A stretch of DNA of 64,000 nt from Flavobacterium sp. N2270 (lineage in GTDB: Bacteria; Bacteroidota; Bacteroidia; Flavobacteriales; Flavobacteriaceae): contig NZ_CP110005.1 in the NCBI RefSeq assembly GCF_025947225.1, positions 2,356,001 to 2,420,000 on the forward strand, in the 5' to 3' direction. The translations under genes and the position numbers were made by a program. Each line of letters opens with the position of its first letter. The stretch's first letter is position 1. The notes beneath the pieces are model-generated. The model was not told the DNA's origin and did not search any database. It saw nothing but the letters and a program-made list of their open reading frames with translations. This document shows positions 26,920 to 36,309 of this stretch, in pieces.

Positions 26920-29337
26920 ATGGCAATTAAAAAATCAGAATTATACAGCTCATTATGGGCAAGTTGTGATGAATTACGAGGCGGAATGGACGCCTCTCAA
27001 TATAAAGATTATGTACTAACCTTACTCTTTGTAAAATATGTTTCTGATAAATACGGGAATAAAAAAGACAGTTTAATTGAAGTTCCAGTTGGTGCTTCTT
27101 TTGAAGATATGATTGCTTTAAAAGGAAAATCAGATATTGGAGAACAAATTAATAAGAAAATATTAAAACCGCTATTCGCAGCTAATGGATTAGAAGGTTC
27201 TATTGAACTGGCTGATTTTGATGATGACGACAAATTAGGAAGTGGCAAAGAGAAAATAGATTTGTTAACCAACTTGATTGCTATTTTTGAAAACCCAGGA
27301 CTTAACTTCAAAAATAACCGTGCGGAAGATGATGACATTTTAGGAGATGCCTACGAATTCTTAATGCGTCACTTTGCTACAGAATCGGGGAAAAGTAAAG
27401 GACAATTTTATACGCCTTCTGAAGTTTCTAGAATTTTAGCCAAAGTAATAAGTGTAGAAAAAGCCGACAAACCTTCGTTTACGGTATATGACCCAACATG
27501 TGGTTCGGGTTCGTTGTTGTTGAAAGTAGTAGATGAATCTAAAAAAGGCTTGACCATTTACGGACAAGAAAAGGACATTGCTACCAAAGGTTTAGCCATT
27601 ATGAATATGTGGTTGCACGGACATCCTGAAGCGGAAATTGCTGGTAAAAACACGATTGCCGATCCACAACATAAAACTGATGGAAAACTGAAACGTTTTG
27701 ACTATGTAGTTGCCAATCCACCGTTTTCGGTAAAGAACTGGAGTAATGGTATTGTTCCTATGGATGATGAATTCAACCGTTTTAGAGGCTATGGTGTTCC
27801 ACCCGATAAAAATGGAGATTATGCCTTTTTGTTACACATTATTGCATCGCTAAACAGTACAGGAAAAGGAGCGGTTATTTTACCGCATGGCGTACTGTTT
27901 AGAGGAAATGCTGAAGCCGAAATTCGTAAAAACATTATTGACCGCAAACTGATTAAAGGAATTATTGGTTTGCCTGCCAACTTGTTTTATGGAACCGGTA
28001 TTCCGGCTTGTATTATTGTAATTGACAAAGAAGACACCGAAAACCGCAAAGGTATTTTTATGATAGATGCATCTAAAGGGTTTGCTAAAGACGGCAACAA
28101 AAACCGTTTGCGAGAACAAGACATTCATAAAATTGTAGATGTTTTTAATAACGAAAGAAAAGTAGAAAAGTTTGCTCGTTTTGTACCTTTTGAAGAAATA
28201 GAAAAAAACGAATACAACCTGAACATTCCGCGTTATATAGATACACAAGAAAGTGAAGATATACAAGATTTGTTTGCCCATTTAAACGGTGGCATTCCGA
28301 AACGCGATGTGGATGATTTACAAGCGTTTTGGGAAGTATATCCTAATTTGCAAAAAGATTTATTTAAACCGTTTTCGGAAAACTATTTGCAATTAACGGT
28401 TGCTCCTAGCGCAATTAAGGAAACCATTTTTTCGCATCCTGAATTTAAAGCTTACAGTATGTTATTAGAGAAAACATACGAAAGTTGGAAAACTAAAATC
28501 TATAGTTTACTCACGGATATTTTGGTGGAAACGGCTCCAAAAAAATTCATACACACGCTTTCGGAAGCTTTGTTGCAAGAATATAAAGGCAAGGCTTTGG
28601 TAGATAATTATACCATTTACCAACATTTGATGCAGTATTGGGAAGATACCATGAAAGATGATGTGTATTTGGTGGTAGAAGATGGTTGGCAAGCCAAAGT
28701 GAAACGAGTGATTGAAAAAAACAACAAAGGCAAAGAAATTGACAAAGGTTGGACTTGTGATTTGATACCCAAAGAATTGGTCATTGCTACCTATTTAGCC
28801 AAAGAACAACAAGCCGTACAAGACAAACAAGCCGAAATTGAAACCCTACAAGCAGCATTTGCTGAACTGGAAGAAGAACACACGGGTGAAGAAGGTCTAT
28901 TAGCCGATGCTACTAACGACAACAATAAAATTACCAAAGCCACTGCTACGAAACGCTTGAAAGAAATTAAAAAAGATACAAGCGAAAAAGAAGCGGTTGC
29001 TCTATTAGAACAACTATTAGATTTATTTGAAAAAGAAGCCAAAGCCAAAAAAGAACTAAAAACGTTAGAACTGCAATTAGACCAACTGACTTTACAACAA
29101 TTTGGCAAACTCACCGAAGCCGAAGTAAAAACCTTGGTAGTAGATGCCAAATGGTTGACGACGATACAAGCCAACATACAAACCGAGATTGATGCCATAA
29201 GCCAACGCTTAACGGGAAGAGTAAAAGAATTAGCTGAACGCTATGCCACTACATTGGTAGCTCTTAACCAAAGCACCAAAACCCAAGAAGAAAAAGTGTT
29301 GCAACATTTACATAAAATGGGATTGGTATGGAAGTAA
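26920..29337 (+). CDS. hsdM: Type I restriction-modification system, M subunit (N6-adenine methyltransferase)
   Basis: Methylates adenine in the recognition site set by HsdS and forms the core of the restriction complex. The N-terminal helical HsdM domain (SSLWASCDELRGGMDASQYK) is followed by SAM motif I in YDPTCGSGSLLLKV (about residues 190-203) and catalytic motif IV NPPF in YVVANPPFSVKNW (near 270). At 805 residues it is some 300 longer than a minimal HsdM; the extension (about 500-805) is charged and largely coiled-coil, rich in Glu/Lys/Gln. hsdS overlaps by 10 bp. First gene of a nine-gene defence operon. Confidence 0.96.
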   Translation: MAIKKSELYSSLWASCDELRGGMDASQYKDYVLTLLFVKYVSDKYGNKKDSLIEVPVGASFEDMIALKGKSDIGEQINKKILKPLFAANGLEGSIELADFDDDDKLGSGKEKIDLLTNLIAIFENPGLNFKNNRAEDDDILGDAYEFLMRHFATESGKSKGQFYTPSEVSRILAKVISVEKADKPSFTVYDPTCGSGSLLLKVVDESKKGLTIYGQEKDIATKGLAIMNMWLHGHPEAEIAGKNTIADPQHKTDGKLKRFDYVVANPPFSVKNWSNGIVPMDDEFNRFRGYGVPPDKNGDYAFLLHIIASLNSTGKGAVILPHGVLFRGNAEAEIRKNIIDRKLIKGIIGLPANLFYGTGIPACIIVIDKEDTENRKGIFMIDASKGFAKDGNKNRLREQDIHKIVDVFNNERKVEKFARFVPFEEIEKNEYNLNIPRYIDTQESEDIQDLFAHLNGGIPKRDVDDLQAFWEVYPNLQKDLFKPFSENYLQLTVAPSAIKETIFSHPEFKAYSMLLEKTYESWKTKIYSLLTDILVETAPKKFIHTLSEALLQEYKGKALVDNYTIYQHLMQYWEDTMKDDVYLVVEDGWQAKVKRVIEKNNKGKEIDKGWTCDLIPKELVIATYLAKEQQAVQDKQAEIETLQAAFAELEEEHTGEEGLLADATNDNNKITKATATKRLKEIKKDTSEKEAVALLEQLLDLFEKEAKAKKELKTLELQLDQLTLQQFGKLTEAEVKTLVVDAKWLTTIQANIQTEIDAISQRLTGRVKELAERYATTLVALNQSTKTQEEKVLQHLHKMGLVWK

Positions 29338-30524
29338 AGAACGGATATAAACAAACGGAAATTGGGGTTATTCCTAGTGATTGGTTAGACTTAACTTTTA
29401 AAGATATTTGTTGGGTTAATCAAGGATTGCAAATACCTATATCACAACGGAATAAATATCCAAATGTAAACTCAAAACCTTACATAACTATTCAGTATTT
29501 AAATGACGGTAAACAAATAGAATATATAGATGATTATGTTTCATCTGTTTGTTGTGAAAAAGATGATATTTTAATGACTCGAACGGGAAATACTGGGATA
29601 GTTGTTTCTGGAGTTGATGGCGTTTTTCATAATAATTTTTTTAAAATTAATATAGATAGAAAAAAAATCAATAAAGACTTTATAATATACTATTTAAATC
29701 AACCACGAACTAAAAAAATAATTCTTGCTAAAGCTGGTACAAGCACAATACCTGATTTAAATCATAGAGACTTCTATTCTTTAAAAATTCCCTTACCACC
29801 AACCCTAAAAGAACAAACCGCCATAGCCACTGCTTTATCCGATACCGATGCTTGGATAAACAGTTTAGAACAACTGCTTACTAAAAAACGCCAAATCAAA
29901 CAAGGGGCTATGCAAGAATTGTTGCAGCCTAAAGAAGGTTGGGAAGTTAGTACTATAAAACAAGTAGCTAATTTTAGAAGAGGAAGTTTTCCACAACCTT
30001 ACGGTTTGGATAAATGGTATGATGATTATAACGGAATGCCTTTCGTACAAGTTTATGATGTAGATGATAACAAAAAACTGAAAGTTGATACAAAAAGAAA
30101 AATCAGCATTGCAGGTTCAAAATTTAGTGTTTTTGTTGAAAAAGGTTCAGTGATAATAACCATACAAGGTTCAATTGGTAGAATTGCCATTACACAATAT
30201 GATGCTTACGTTGATAGAACTTTATTAATTTTTGAAAGTTTTAATGTCAAATTTGATAAGTATTTCTTTGTTACAATGATTGAATTACTTTTTGAAAAAG
30301 AAAAAGAAAAAGCTCCAGGAGGTATAATAAAAACCATTACTAAAGAGGCTTTATCTAGTTTTGAAATTACTTATCCTGATTTTGAAGAACAAACCCGCAT
30401 TGCTACGATTTTAAGCGATATGGATGAAGAAATAGGGCAATTAGAAAGCAAATTAGAAAAAGCCAAGCAATTGAAACAAGGGATGATGCAGGAGTTGTTG
30501 ACGGGTAGGATTAGGTTGGTTTAA
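29328..30524 (+). CDS. hsdS: Type I restriction-modification system, specificity subunit
   Basis: A 398-residue DNA-recognition subunit with two target recognition domains, each followed by a matching helical conserved region: EQTAIATALSDTDAWINSLE and later EQTRIATILSDMDEEIGQLE, both running into a QGxMQELL segment. The N terminus GYKQTEIGVIPSDW is a standard HsdS opening. Two half-sites imply a bipartite recognition sequence, which cannot be read from the protein. It overlaps hsdM by 10 bp and is followed by six 7-bp tandem repeats (30527-30568). Confidence 0.95.
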   Translation: MEVKNGYKQTEIGVIPSDWLDLTFKDICWVNQGLQIPISQRNKYPNVNSKPYITIQYLNDGKQIEYIDDYVSSVCCEKDDILMTRTGNTGIVVSGVDGVFHNNFFKINIDRKKINKDFIIYYLNQPRTKKIILAKAGTSTIPDLNHRDFYSLKIPLPPTLKEQTAIATALSDTDAWINSLEQLLTKKRQIKQGAMQELLQPKEGWEVSTIKQVANFRRGSFPQPYGLDKWYDDYNGMPFVQVYDVDDNKKLKVDTKRKISIAGSKFSVFVEKGSVIITIQGSIGRIAITQYDAYVDRTLLIFESFNVKFDKYFFVTMIELLFEKEKEKAPGGIIKTITKEALSSFEITYPDFEEQTRIATILSDMDEEIGQLESKLEKAKQLKQGMMQELLTGRIRLV

Positions 30525-30526
30525 GT

Positions 30527-30568
30527 ATGAATTATGAGTTATGAGTTATGAGTTATGAATTATGAATT
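30527..30568. repeat. 7-bp tandem repeat after hsdS
   Basis: Six units ATGAATT or ATGAGTT in a row (two variants in the order AATT, AGTT x3, AATT x2). It lies between the hsdS stop and the next gene. Slippage here would not alter either reading frame, but could change spacing. Confidence 0.85.
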
Positions 30569-30583
30569 TTAAAAAAAATAAAT

Positions 30584-30985
30584 ATGGCAACAACAATTCA
30601 CAAGGGTAATTCTACTATGAGTAGTACTATTCTATTTTCATTTGATGGAAAACATGTTTTTAATGGCAACTCTTCTATGAGCAGTAACATTCTTTACACC
30701 TTTGATGGAAAGTATGTGTTCAAAGGAAATTCTACCATGAGTAGCAACATTCTTTATACTTTTGATGGAAAGCACATTTATAAAGGCAACTCTACTATGA
30801 GTAGCAACATTCTTTACACTTTTGATGGAAAGCATATTTATAAAGGAAATTCTACCATGAGTAGTAACATTCTTTACACGTTTGATGGTAAAAATTTCTA
30901 TAAAGGAAATTCTACTATGAGTAGCAATATTGTATTAACAGTTAGTGGTCATTTTTCCATGGGTATTTTTCCTGTGATATTGTAA
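30584..30985 (+). CDS. Six-unit 20-residue repeat protein, unknown function
   Basis: A 133-residue protein made almost entirely of six 20-residue units: MATTIH, then units starting KGNSTMSSNIL and ending YTFDGKHIY, and a 7-residue tail GIFPVIL. Units 3 and 4 are identical in protein and the DNA period is 60 bp (30602-30961). The regular alternation of Ser/Thr/Asn turns with short hydrophobic strands suggests a beta-solenoid or stacked-hairpin fold. There is no signal peptide or membrane helix. It lies inside the type I restriction operon after hsdS, 27 bp before the UDG-like gene. I vaguely recall similar repeat proteins next to other bacterial restriction genes but know no function. Confidence 0.8.
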   Translation: MATTIHKGNSTMSSTILFSFDGKHVFNGNSSMSSNILYTFDGKYVFKGNSTMSSNILYTFDGKHIYKGNSTMSSNILYTFDGKHIYKGNSTMSSNILYTFDGKNFYKGNSTMSSNIVLTVSGHFSMGIFPVIL

Positions 30986-31012
30986 AAATAAAGAACTCTT
31001 AATACAATAGTT

Positions 31013-31633
31013 ATGCCATGTAATCACAAATTTATCGAAGATTTAAATTTAGAAAATTTAGATTTTGCACCCACTACTTTAATTGTAGGTACTTTTAATC
31101 CTGCTTGGCCAGAAGGCAATAAGGCTGAATGGTTTTATGGGAGAATAGATAATAACTTCTGGGATGTTTTGCCAAGACTTTATGGGAAAGAAAGTATGCG
31201 ATGTTCTAACCCTTCTGAATGGAAACAATTTTGTAAGGAAAACAAGATTGCCATTACCGATTTAATTGAAACCATAGTAGATGCCGATGAAGAAAATAAA
31301 AATCATATTGCGCTCTTAAAAACTTTTTCAGATAAAAATATTGCCAATGAGTTTACAAAGCAAAAATTAGTAGATATTGTTGACCTGTTAAAAAGAAACC
31401 CCACTATAAAGAATATTTATTTTACAAGAGGTATTGGAGAAACCTTTTGGAAAAGAAGTTGGAAACCAATTAAAGCGTATTGCGATTCAAAAAAATATAA
31501 ATGTGAGACGTTATTAACTCCATCGGGTTATGCTTTTTATCAACAAGCTAAATACAATAAAAAGAACATTGAAAACTCATTAAATCTTGAGGATTTTATT
31601 TTAAAAGAATGGAAAGCAAAGTGGCATTTTTAA
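31013..31633 (+). CDS. Uracil-DNA glycosylase superfamily-like protein
   Basis: A 206-residue protein with features of the UDG fold: a first motif TTLIVGTFNPAWPEG near residue 22, then WFYGRIDNNFWDVLPRLYG (the aromatic Asn-x-Phe-Trp pattern of MUG and hypoxanthine-DNA glycosylases) near residue 41, and a late motif LLTPSGYAFYQ near 172 in the place of the usual Ser-Pro-Ser loop. Classical family catalytic residues are not fully present, so activity on damaged or modified bases is a hypothesis. It is embedded in the restriction operon between the repeat protein and the DUF262 genes, suggesting a role connected to modified DNA or defence. Confidence 0.6.
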   Translation: MPCNHKFIEDLNLENLDFAPTTLIVGTFNPAWPEGNKAEWFYGRIDNNFWDVLPRLYGKESMRCSNPSEWKQFCKENKIAITDLIETIVDADEENKNHIALLKTFSDKNIANEFTKQKLVDIVDLLKRNPTIKNIYFTRGIGETFWKRSWKPIKAYCDSKKYKCETLLTPSGYAFYQQAKYNKKNIENSLNLEDFILKEWKAKWHF

Positions 31634-31643
31634 ATAAATAATT

Positions 31644-31682
31644 ATGGCAAAAATCAATCAAATCAACCAAGTGCTTCAATAG
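31644..31682 (+). pseudogene. Possible remnant of a helix-turn-helix regulator start
   Basis: A 12-codon frame MAKINQINQVLQ and stop. It resembles the first residues of small XRE-type regulators that often lie in restriction operons, but nothing recognisable follows. Weak evidence. Confidence 0.2.
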
Positions 31683-31708
31683 TATTTTAAAAAAAAATAT
31701 AAAAATAA

Positions 31709-32197
31709 ATGAAAAACTCAAAACCCTTTAGCCTTCTTTTAGACATCTATTACAAAGAATGTGCTATTTTATATGATGTGGTCAAAAGCCTTTTAAAATA
31801 TCCAAGCATTCAACCTAATGCTGATTTAGAAGGAAAGCTTTATGCTAGTGCTTTTGCTTCAATTTGCAGTCAGTTTCTTGAAGTAACACAAGATATGCAT
31901 CCTCATGAAGATTTTTCATTATTTGTAGAAGCAATGGAATTTAAAAAAGAAGATTTTGAGTTTTTTAAAAAAGGGCTTTCTACTGAAACGTTAGATTATG
32001 TTCCTGAAAGTTTTGATGAATTGGTTTTTGTTATTTTGCAAGATTATCAAAAAACAATTAAAAAGGATTTGAGAAAAGTGTATCAAACGGATGAAAAGCT
32101 AGCAGCTTTTTTTTGTGCTATTTTTACTTTTGACAATACCGATTATATGCCAGAAATGACAATGGATAGTATTGATTTTTTTAGGGAATTTAAGTAA
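31709..32197 (+). CDS. Hypothetical protein in the restriction operon
   Basis: A 162-residue acidic, mainly helical protein (LLDIYYKECAILYDVVKSLL, then ADLEGKLYASAFASICSQFL). It has no signal peptide, membrane segment or recognisable catalytic motif, and I do not recognise the family. It is co-directional between the UDG-like gene and the first DUF262 gene, with short spacers, so it is probably co-transcribed with the restriction genes. Confidence 0.7.
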   Translation: MKNSKPFSLLLDIYYKECAILYDVVKSLLKYPSIQPNADLEGKLYASAFASICSQFLEVTQDMHPHEDFSLFVEAMEFKKEDFEFFKKGLSTETLDYVPESFDELVFVILQDYQKTIKKDLRKVYQTDEKLAAFFCAIFTFDNTDYMPEMTMDSIDFFREFK

Positions 32198-32233
32198 GAA
32201 TACTGAATAAACTTCATATAAAATATTTATAAC

Positions 32234-33961
32234 ATGAATAAAAACCTTGATTTATTACCTATTACAGAATTGCTAAACAAAAACTTTTATGTGCCTTCAT
32301 ACCAACGCGGTTATCGATGGACTAAAAAGGAAGTTAAGGCATTACTAGATGATATTTTGCAATTTTTTCTTGAAAGTCAAGATCGATCAAGTGAGGCTTT
32401 TTATTGTTTGCAACCTTTAGTAGTTACCAATAGCGAAGGTAAATGGGTTTTAGTTGATGGTCAACAACGATTAACAACGATTTATTTAATTCTTAGATAT
32501 TTAAAAGCTGGTATGGAGTTTTTAGGTAAACAAACTTATAGTATTACTTATGAAACTCGTATAGATAGTGAAGAGTTTTTAAAGACAATGGATAGGGAGA
32601 AAAGGTATGAAAATATCGATTACTTTCATATGTCAGAAGCTTATGATGCTATAGAGCAATGGTTTGGAGAGCATGATGGTAGTTACAAAAATGCCATTTT
32701 AAACACATTACTTAACGATAGAGCAATAGGTAAAAACGTTAAAATTATTTGGTATGAGATTAGTGAAAAAGATGAAGTAGATATTTTTACACGAATTAAT
32801 ATGGGAAAAATTCCATTAACTAATGCTGAATTAATAAAAGCCCTTTTTTTAAGTAAAGACAATCTTAATTTACCAGATATTGAGCAATTCTATTTAAAAC
32901 AAATAGAGATTGCTAGTGAGTGGGATAAAATAGAAAACACATTACAAGACGATAATTTTTGGTATTTTATACATGATAATGAAACAAAATATGATACTAG
33001 AATTGAATTTATTTTTGATTTAATAAAAGATAAAAAAACTTTTCATGATGATTATTATACGTTTGTTAAATACCAAGAAGAACTCATTGATAAAAAAAAT
33101 AGTCCTAAAATATGGCTTTCAGTTAAAGAATACTTTATGAAACTAGAAGAATGGTATACTGATAGAACATTATATCATTTGATAGGTTTTTTAATAACAA
33201 CAGGGACAAAAGTTAATGAGCTTTTTGATAAATCTTTAGAGTTATCTAAAATAGAGTTTAAAAATTTATTATATAAAAAAATTAAAGCCAAATTTAAAGG
33301 AGTTGAACTAGATGAATTAGTCTATGGTGATGGACATATAAAAAATATTTTATTATTATTTAATATTGAAACAATGTTACAAAATATTAAATCTAATAGC
33401 AGGTTTCCATTTGATGAGTATAAAAAAGAAAATTGGGATATTGAACATATAAGTTCTGTAATGTCTGATATACCATCATTGAAACAAAGTAAGAATTGGT
33501 TGCATAATATATTGGAGTATTTTACAGGAAATACAGTATTAGACTTTGTTCAGACAGATACAGACGAAGCAAATGAAATGGTTAAAAGTGTAAAGAAACT
33601 TTTAATAAATGATAATTATACTTTAGAGGAGTTTACAAAAGTTTACAATAAAGTAATTTCATATTTTAAAGAAGATTATCAAACGAAATCTGACAGTAAT
33701 ACAAGTTTTACAAATACTATTTCTAATTTAACATTATTAGATTCACATACCAATAGGAGCTATAAAAATGCTGTTTTTCCTGTAAAAAGAAAACGAATTT
33801 TAAATAATGATATGGACGGCTATTTTGTGCCTTTATGTACAAAAAACGTTTTTTTAAAATGTTATTCTGAAAAATTAGATGGCATGTTATTTTGGCAAAA
33901 AAGTGACGCTAATAACTATTTAGAAAACATAAAAAAAACACTAAAAGTTTATTTTAACTAA
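32234..33961 (+). CDS. DUF262/DUF1524 protein (GmrSD-like nuclease family)
   Basis: A 575-residue protein. The N-terminal DUF262 domain shows FYVPSYQRGYRWTKKEV (near residue 15) and VLVDGQQRLTTIYLILRYL (near 75), the ParB-like nucleotide-using motifs. The C terminus has the DUF1524 HNH-like motifs WDIEHISS (near 395) and NLTLLDSHTNRSYKNAVFPV (near 500). In GmrSD and related type IV restriction enzymes, DUF262 drives NTP-dependent restriction and DUF1524 cuts DNA, often DNA with modified bases. Here both domains are in one chain. It is immediately followed by a second DUF262 protein, 17 bp downstream. Confidence 0.88.
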   Translation: MNKNLDLLPITELLNKNFYVPSYQRGYRWTKKEVKALLDDILQFFLESQDRSSEAFYCLQPLVVTNSEGKWVLVDGQQRLTTIYLILRYLKAGMEFLGKQTYSITYETRIDSEEFLKTMDREKRYENIDYFHMSEAYDAIEQWFGEHDGSYKNAILNTLLNDRAIGKNVKIIWYEISEKDEVDIFTRINMGKIPLTNAELIKALFLSKDNLNLPDIEQFYLKQIEIASEWDKIENTLQDDNFWYFIHDNETKYDTRIEFIFDLIKDKKTFHDDYYTFVKYQEELIDKKNSPKIWLSVKEYFMKLEEWYTDRTLYHLIGFLITTGTKVNELFDKSLELSKIEFKNLLYKKIKAKFKGVELDELVYGDGHIKNILLLFNIETMLQNIKSNSRFPFDEYKKENWDIEHISSVMSDIPSLKQSKNWLHNILEYFTGNTVLDFVQTDTDEANEMVKSVKKLLINDNYTLEEFTKVYNKVISYFKEDYQTKSDSNTSFTNTISNLTLLDSHTNRSYKNAVFPVKRKRILNNDMDGYFVPLCTKNVFLKCYSEKLDGMLFWQKSDANNYLENIKKTLKVYFN

Positions 33962-33978
33962 CCTAAAAATTTAAATTA

Positions 33979-36309
33979 ATGAACCAAATAATAAATACAA
34001 ATACAGGTGAACAATTAAACTTTTTTGATTTATTTAGAAAAAAAAATTACATTATAGAAATACCAATTATTCAAAGAGACTATGCACAGGGTAGAATTAA
34101 TAAAATAAAAATTAGGAATACTTTTATTGATGCATTGTATTATCATTTAAAAGAAAATAAAAATGTTGATTTAGATTTTGTCTATGGAAGTGTAATTGGT
34201 CAAACAAGTGGTATTGCTAAATTTGTTCCTCTAGACGGTCAACAGAGATTAACAACGCTATTTTTATTGCATTGGTATTTAGCTAATAAAGATGGAAGAG
34301 TTGATCAATTTCAAGAACATTTACTTTTGGATGATAAATCAAGATTTACCTATGAAACAAGGACAAGTTCTCGTGAATTTTGTAATTCATTAGTAAAATT
34401 CAATTTAAATTTATCTGAGTTACTCCCATCTGATGAAAATGAAAACAATAGTCTTTCTAAAACTATTAGAAATACTTCATGGTATTTTCTATTTTGGGAT
34501 AACGATCCATCTGTTAAAGGTATGCTAACCATGTTAGATACAATACATAATAAATTTAAGTTGGAAACTAACTTTTATGATAAGTTAGTAAATGATGTTA
34601 ATCCTATCATAACATTTCAATTTTTAAATCTTCCGCTTTTAAAAATGACTGATGATTTATATATAAAAATGAATGCAAGAGGTAAAGCATTAACAGATTA
34701 TGAAAATTTTAAAGCTCAATTTGAAAAGTTTTTAGAAGCAAAACATCCTCAATTTAAAAAAGAATTTTCAGATAAAATAGATGGACAATGGTGTGATTTA
34801 TTTTGGGATTATTCAGTTAATAATTCTCAAAAAGCAACGTATACAATTGACCAACGTATACTTAGGTTCTTTAGTTATATATCTGAAATGTTGTTTTATA
34901 AACAATCACAAGACGATACTTCTGATTTTGACTTCAATAATTTCAAGATTATTGAACAAGTTTTTGAAAATGAAAGTAATTTAATATTCTTAATTAAATC
35001 TTTCGATTTGTTTTCAGTTAAATCATCTTTAAATTTTAGAACTGAAATTGATGTTTTTTTTACTACATTATTTTCAAAAGTTTATGAAGATAAAAAAGTT
35101 GCTTTATTTGAGAATAACATAAACTTGTTTGAAAAATTAATAAATAACACTGGTGGTATTGATAGTAAAGAAAAATTAATATTATTTTCTGTAATAAACT
35201 ATATGATTAATTCCAACCATACTAATCTTATAATAACTGATAATTTTAGATTTTATATAAGAATTTGTAGAAATTATATTTTAAAGTTTATCCAAAAAGG
35301 GAACAGAACACAAAAAGATATTTATGTACCAGAGCTAAGAACTTCATCTTTTCCTGATATTATAGCTACATTAATAACAATTTATGAAAGTGATCATATT
35401 TATGAAAAATTACATGAAAAATTAGACAACATTAAGCTTAAAAGAAATTTTCAAGATGAAATATTTAAAGCAAATTTAATAGCTAATAATAAAGAGCTTC
35501 TAGAATGTATTCATCAATTAGAAGATCATCAATATTTAAAGGGGAACTTGCATAATTTTGAAGATTTAATAAAAGATAAAGATGATTTAGTTGAATTAAC
35601 TATTCATTTTTATCAAATATTTGGTGAGCTTACAGATGGGCTTATTTCAAGAAGTTTATTGGCAGTAGATGATTATAGTATAAAAATTGGTGATTGTTAT
35701 TTTGGTAGTTTATGGCTTTTTGGAAAAAAAGATAATTGGAATAGAATATTAACCGATAAAGAAAATAGTGAAAAATTAAAACCTATTTTTAAAAAATATT
35801 TTGATTATCTAAAAAATTCTCAAGAATCTGATATTAAAGATAAATTAAAGTCTATAATAAAACATGGTATTAGCAAGAATGATCAACCTGAATGGATAAA
35901 TTTATTACTTAAACACAATAAAGCTATGATTTCAAAAAAAGGTATTTTTTCGTTTAGAAATGATACTGATTTTACAATTGATAAATTAGATGGAACGTCG
36001 CTTCAAAGTGCTCATATTAATTGTTTTGTTGATGCTGTAATTAATTCTAATAAAATCACAACAAAAGTATCAAAAGACTGCAAAGCTCGAGATATTGAAG
36101 AAACTTTTATTATTCTAAAAAAAGGTATGTATATGTATGTAGATGATAAACGATGGTATATAAATGCTAAATCAACTGATGTTAGTGATTTAGTACAAAA
36201 ATTTAAGTTAGAACAAATAGATGATAAAAAAGAATATTACCTTGACCCAACAGAAGATAAAGACTTTGTAGAAGTTGCAATTGAATTTATAAATAAAGTG
36301 TATGAATAA
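33979..36309 (+). CDS. DUF262 protein, second copy, with a long unassigned C terminus
   Basis: A 776-residue protein with an N-terminal DUF262 domain (IIEIPIIQRDYAQGRINKIK near residue 22; FVPLDGQQRLTTLFLLHWYL near 80). Unlike its neighbour it shows no clear DUF1524 His/Asn pattern; the remaining 500 residues are helical, Lys/Asn-rich and unassigned. The two DUF262 proteins differ strongly in sequence, so they are not a recent duplication and may form a heteromeric complex. It overlaps hsdR by 8 bp, which ties it firmly to the restriction operon. Confidence 0.82.
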   Translation: MNQIINTNTGEQLNFFDLFRKKNYIIEIPIIQRDYAQGRINKIKIRNTFIDALYYHLKENKNVDLDFVYGSVIGQTSGIAKFVPLDGQQRLTTLFLLHWYLANKDGRVDQFQEHLLLDDKSRFTYETRTSSREFCNSLVKFNLNLSELLPSDENENNSLSKTIRNTSWYFLFWDNDPSVKGMLTMLDTIHNKFKLETNFYDKLVNDVNPIITFQFLNLPLLKMTDDLYIKMNARGKALTDYENFKAQFEKFLEAKHPQFKKEFSDKIDGQWCDLFWDYSVNNSQKATYTIDQRILRFFSYISEMLFYKQSQDDTSDFDFNNFKIIEQVFENESNLIFLIKSFDLFSVKSSLNFRTEIDVFFTTLFSKVYEDKKVALFENNINLFEKLINNTGGIDSKEKLILFSVINYMINSNHTNLIITDNFRFYIRICRNYILKFIQKGNRTQKDIYVPELRTSSFPDIIATLITIYESDHIYEKLHEKLDNIKLKRNFQDEIFKANLIANNKELLECIHQLEDHQYLKGNLHNFEDLIKDKDDLVELTIHFYQIFGELTDGLISRSLLAVDDYSIKIGDCYFGSLWLFGKKDNWNRILTDKENSEKLKPIFKKYFDYLKNSQESDIKDKLKSIIKHGISKNDQPEWINLLLKHNKAMISKKGIFSFRNDTDFTIDKLDGTSLQSAHINCFVDAVINSNKITTKVSKDCKARDIEETFIILKKGMYMYVDDKRWYINAKSTDVSDLVQKFKLEQIDDKKEYYLDPTEDKDFVEVAIEFINKVYE

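Noticed and set aside
30602..30961. CRISPR array suggested by 60-bp periodic repeats
   Set aside because: The whole period is repeated with no unique spacers, and it encodes a regular 20-residue protein repeat.
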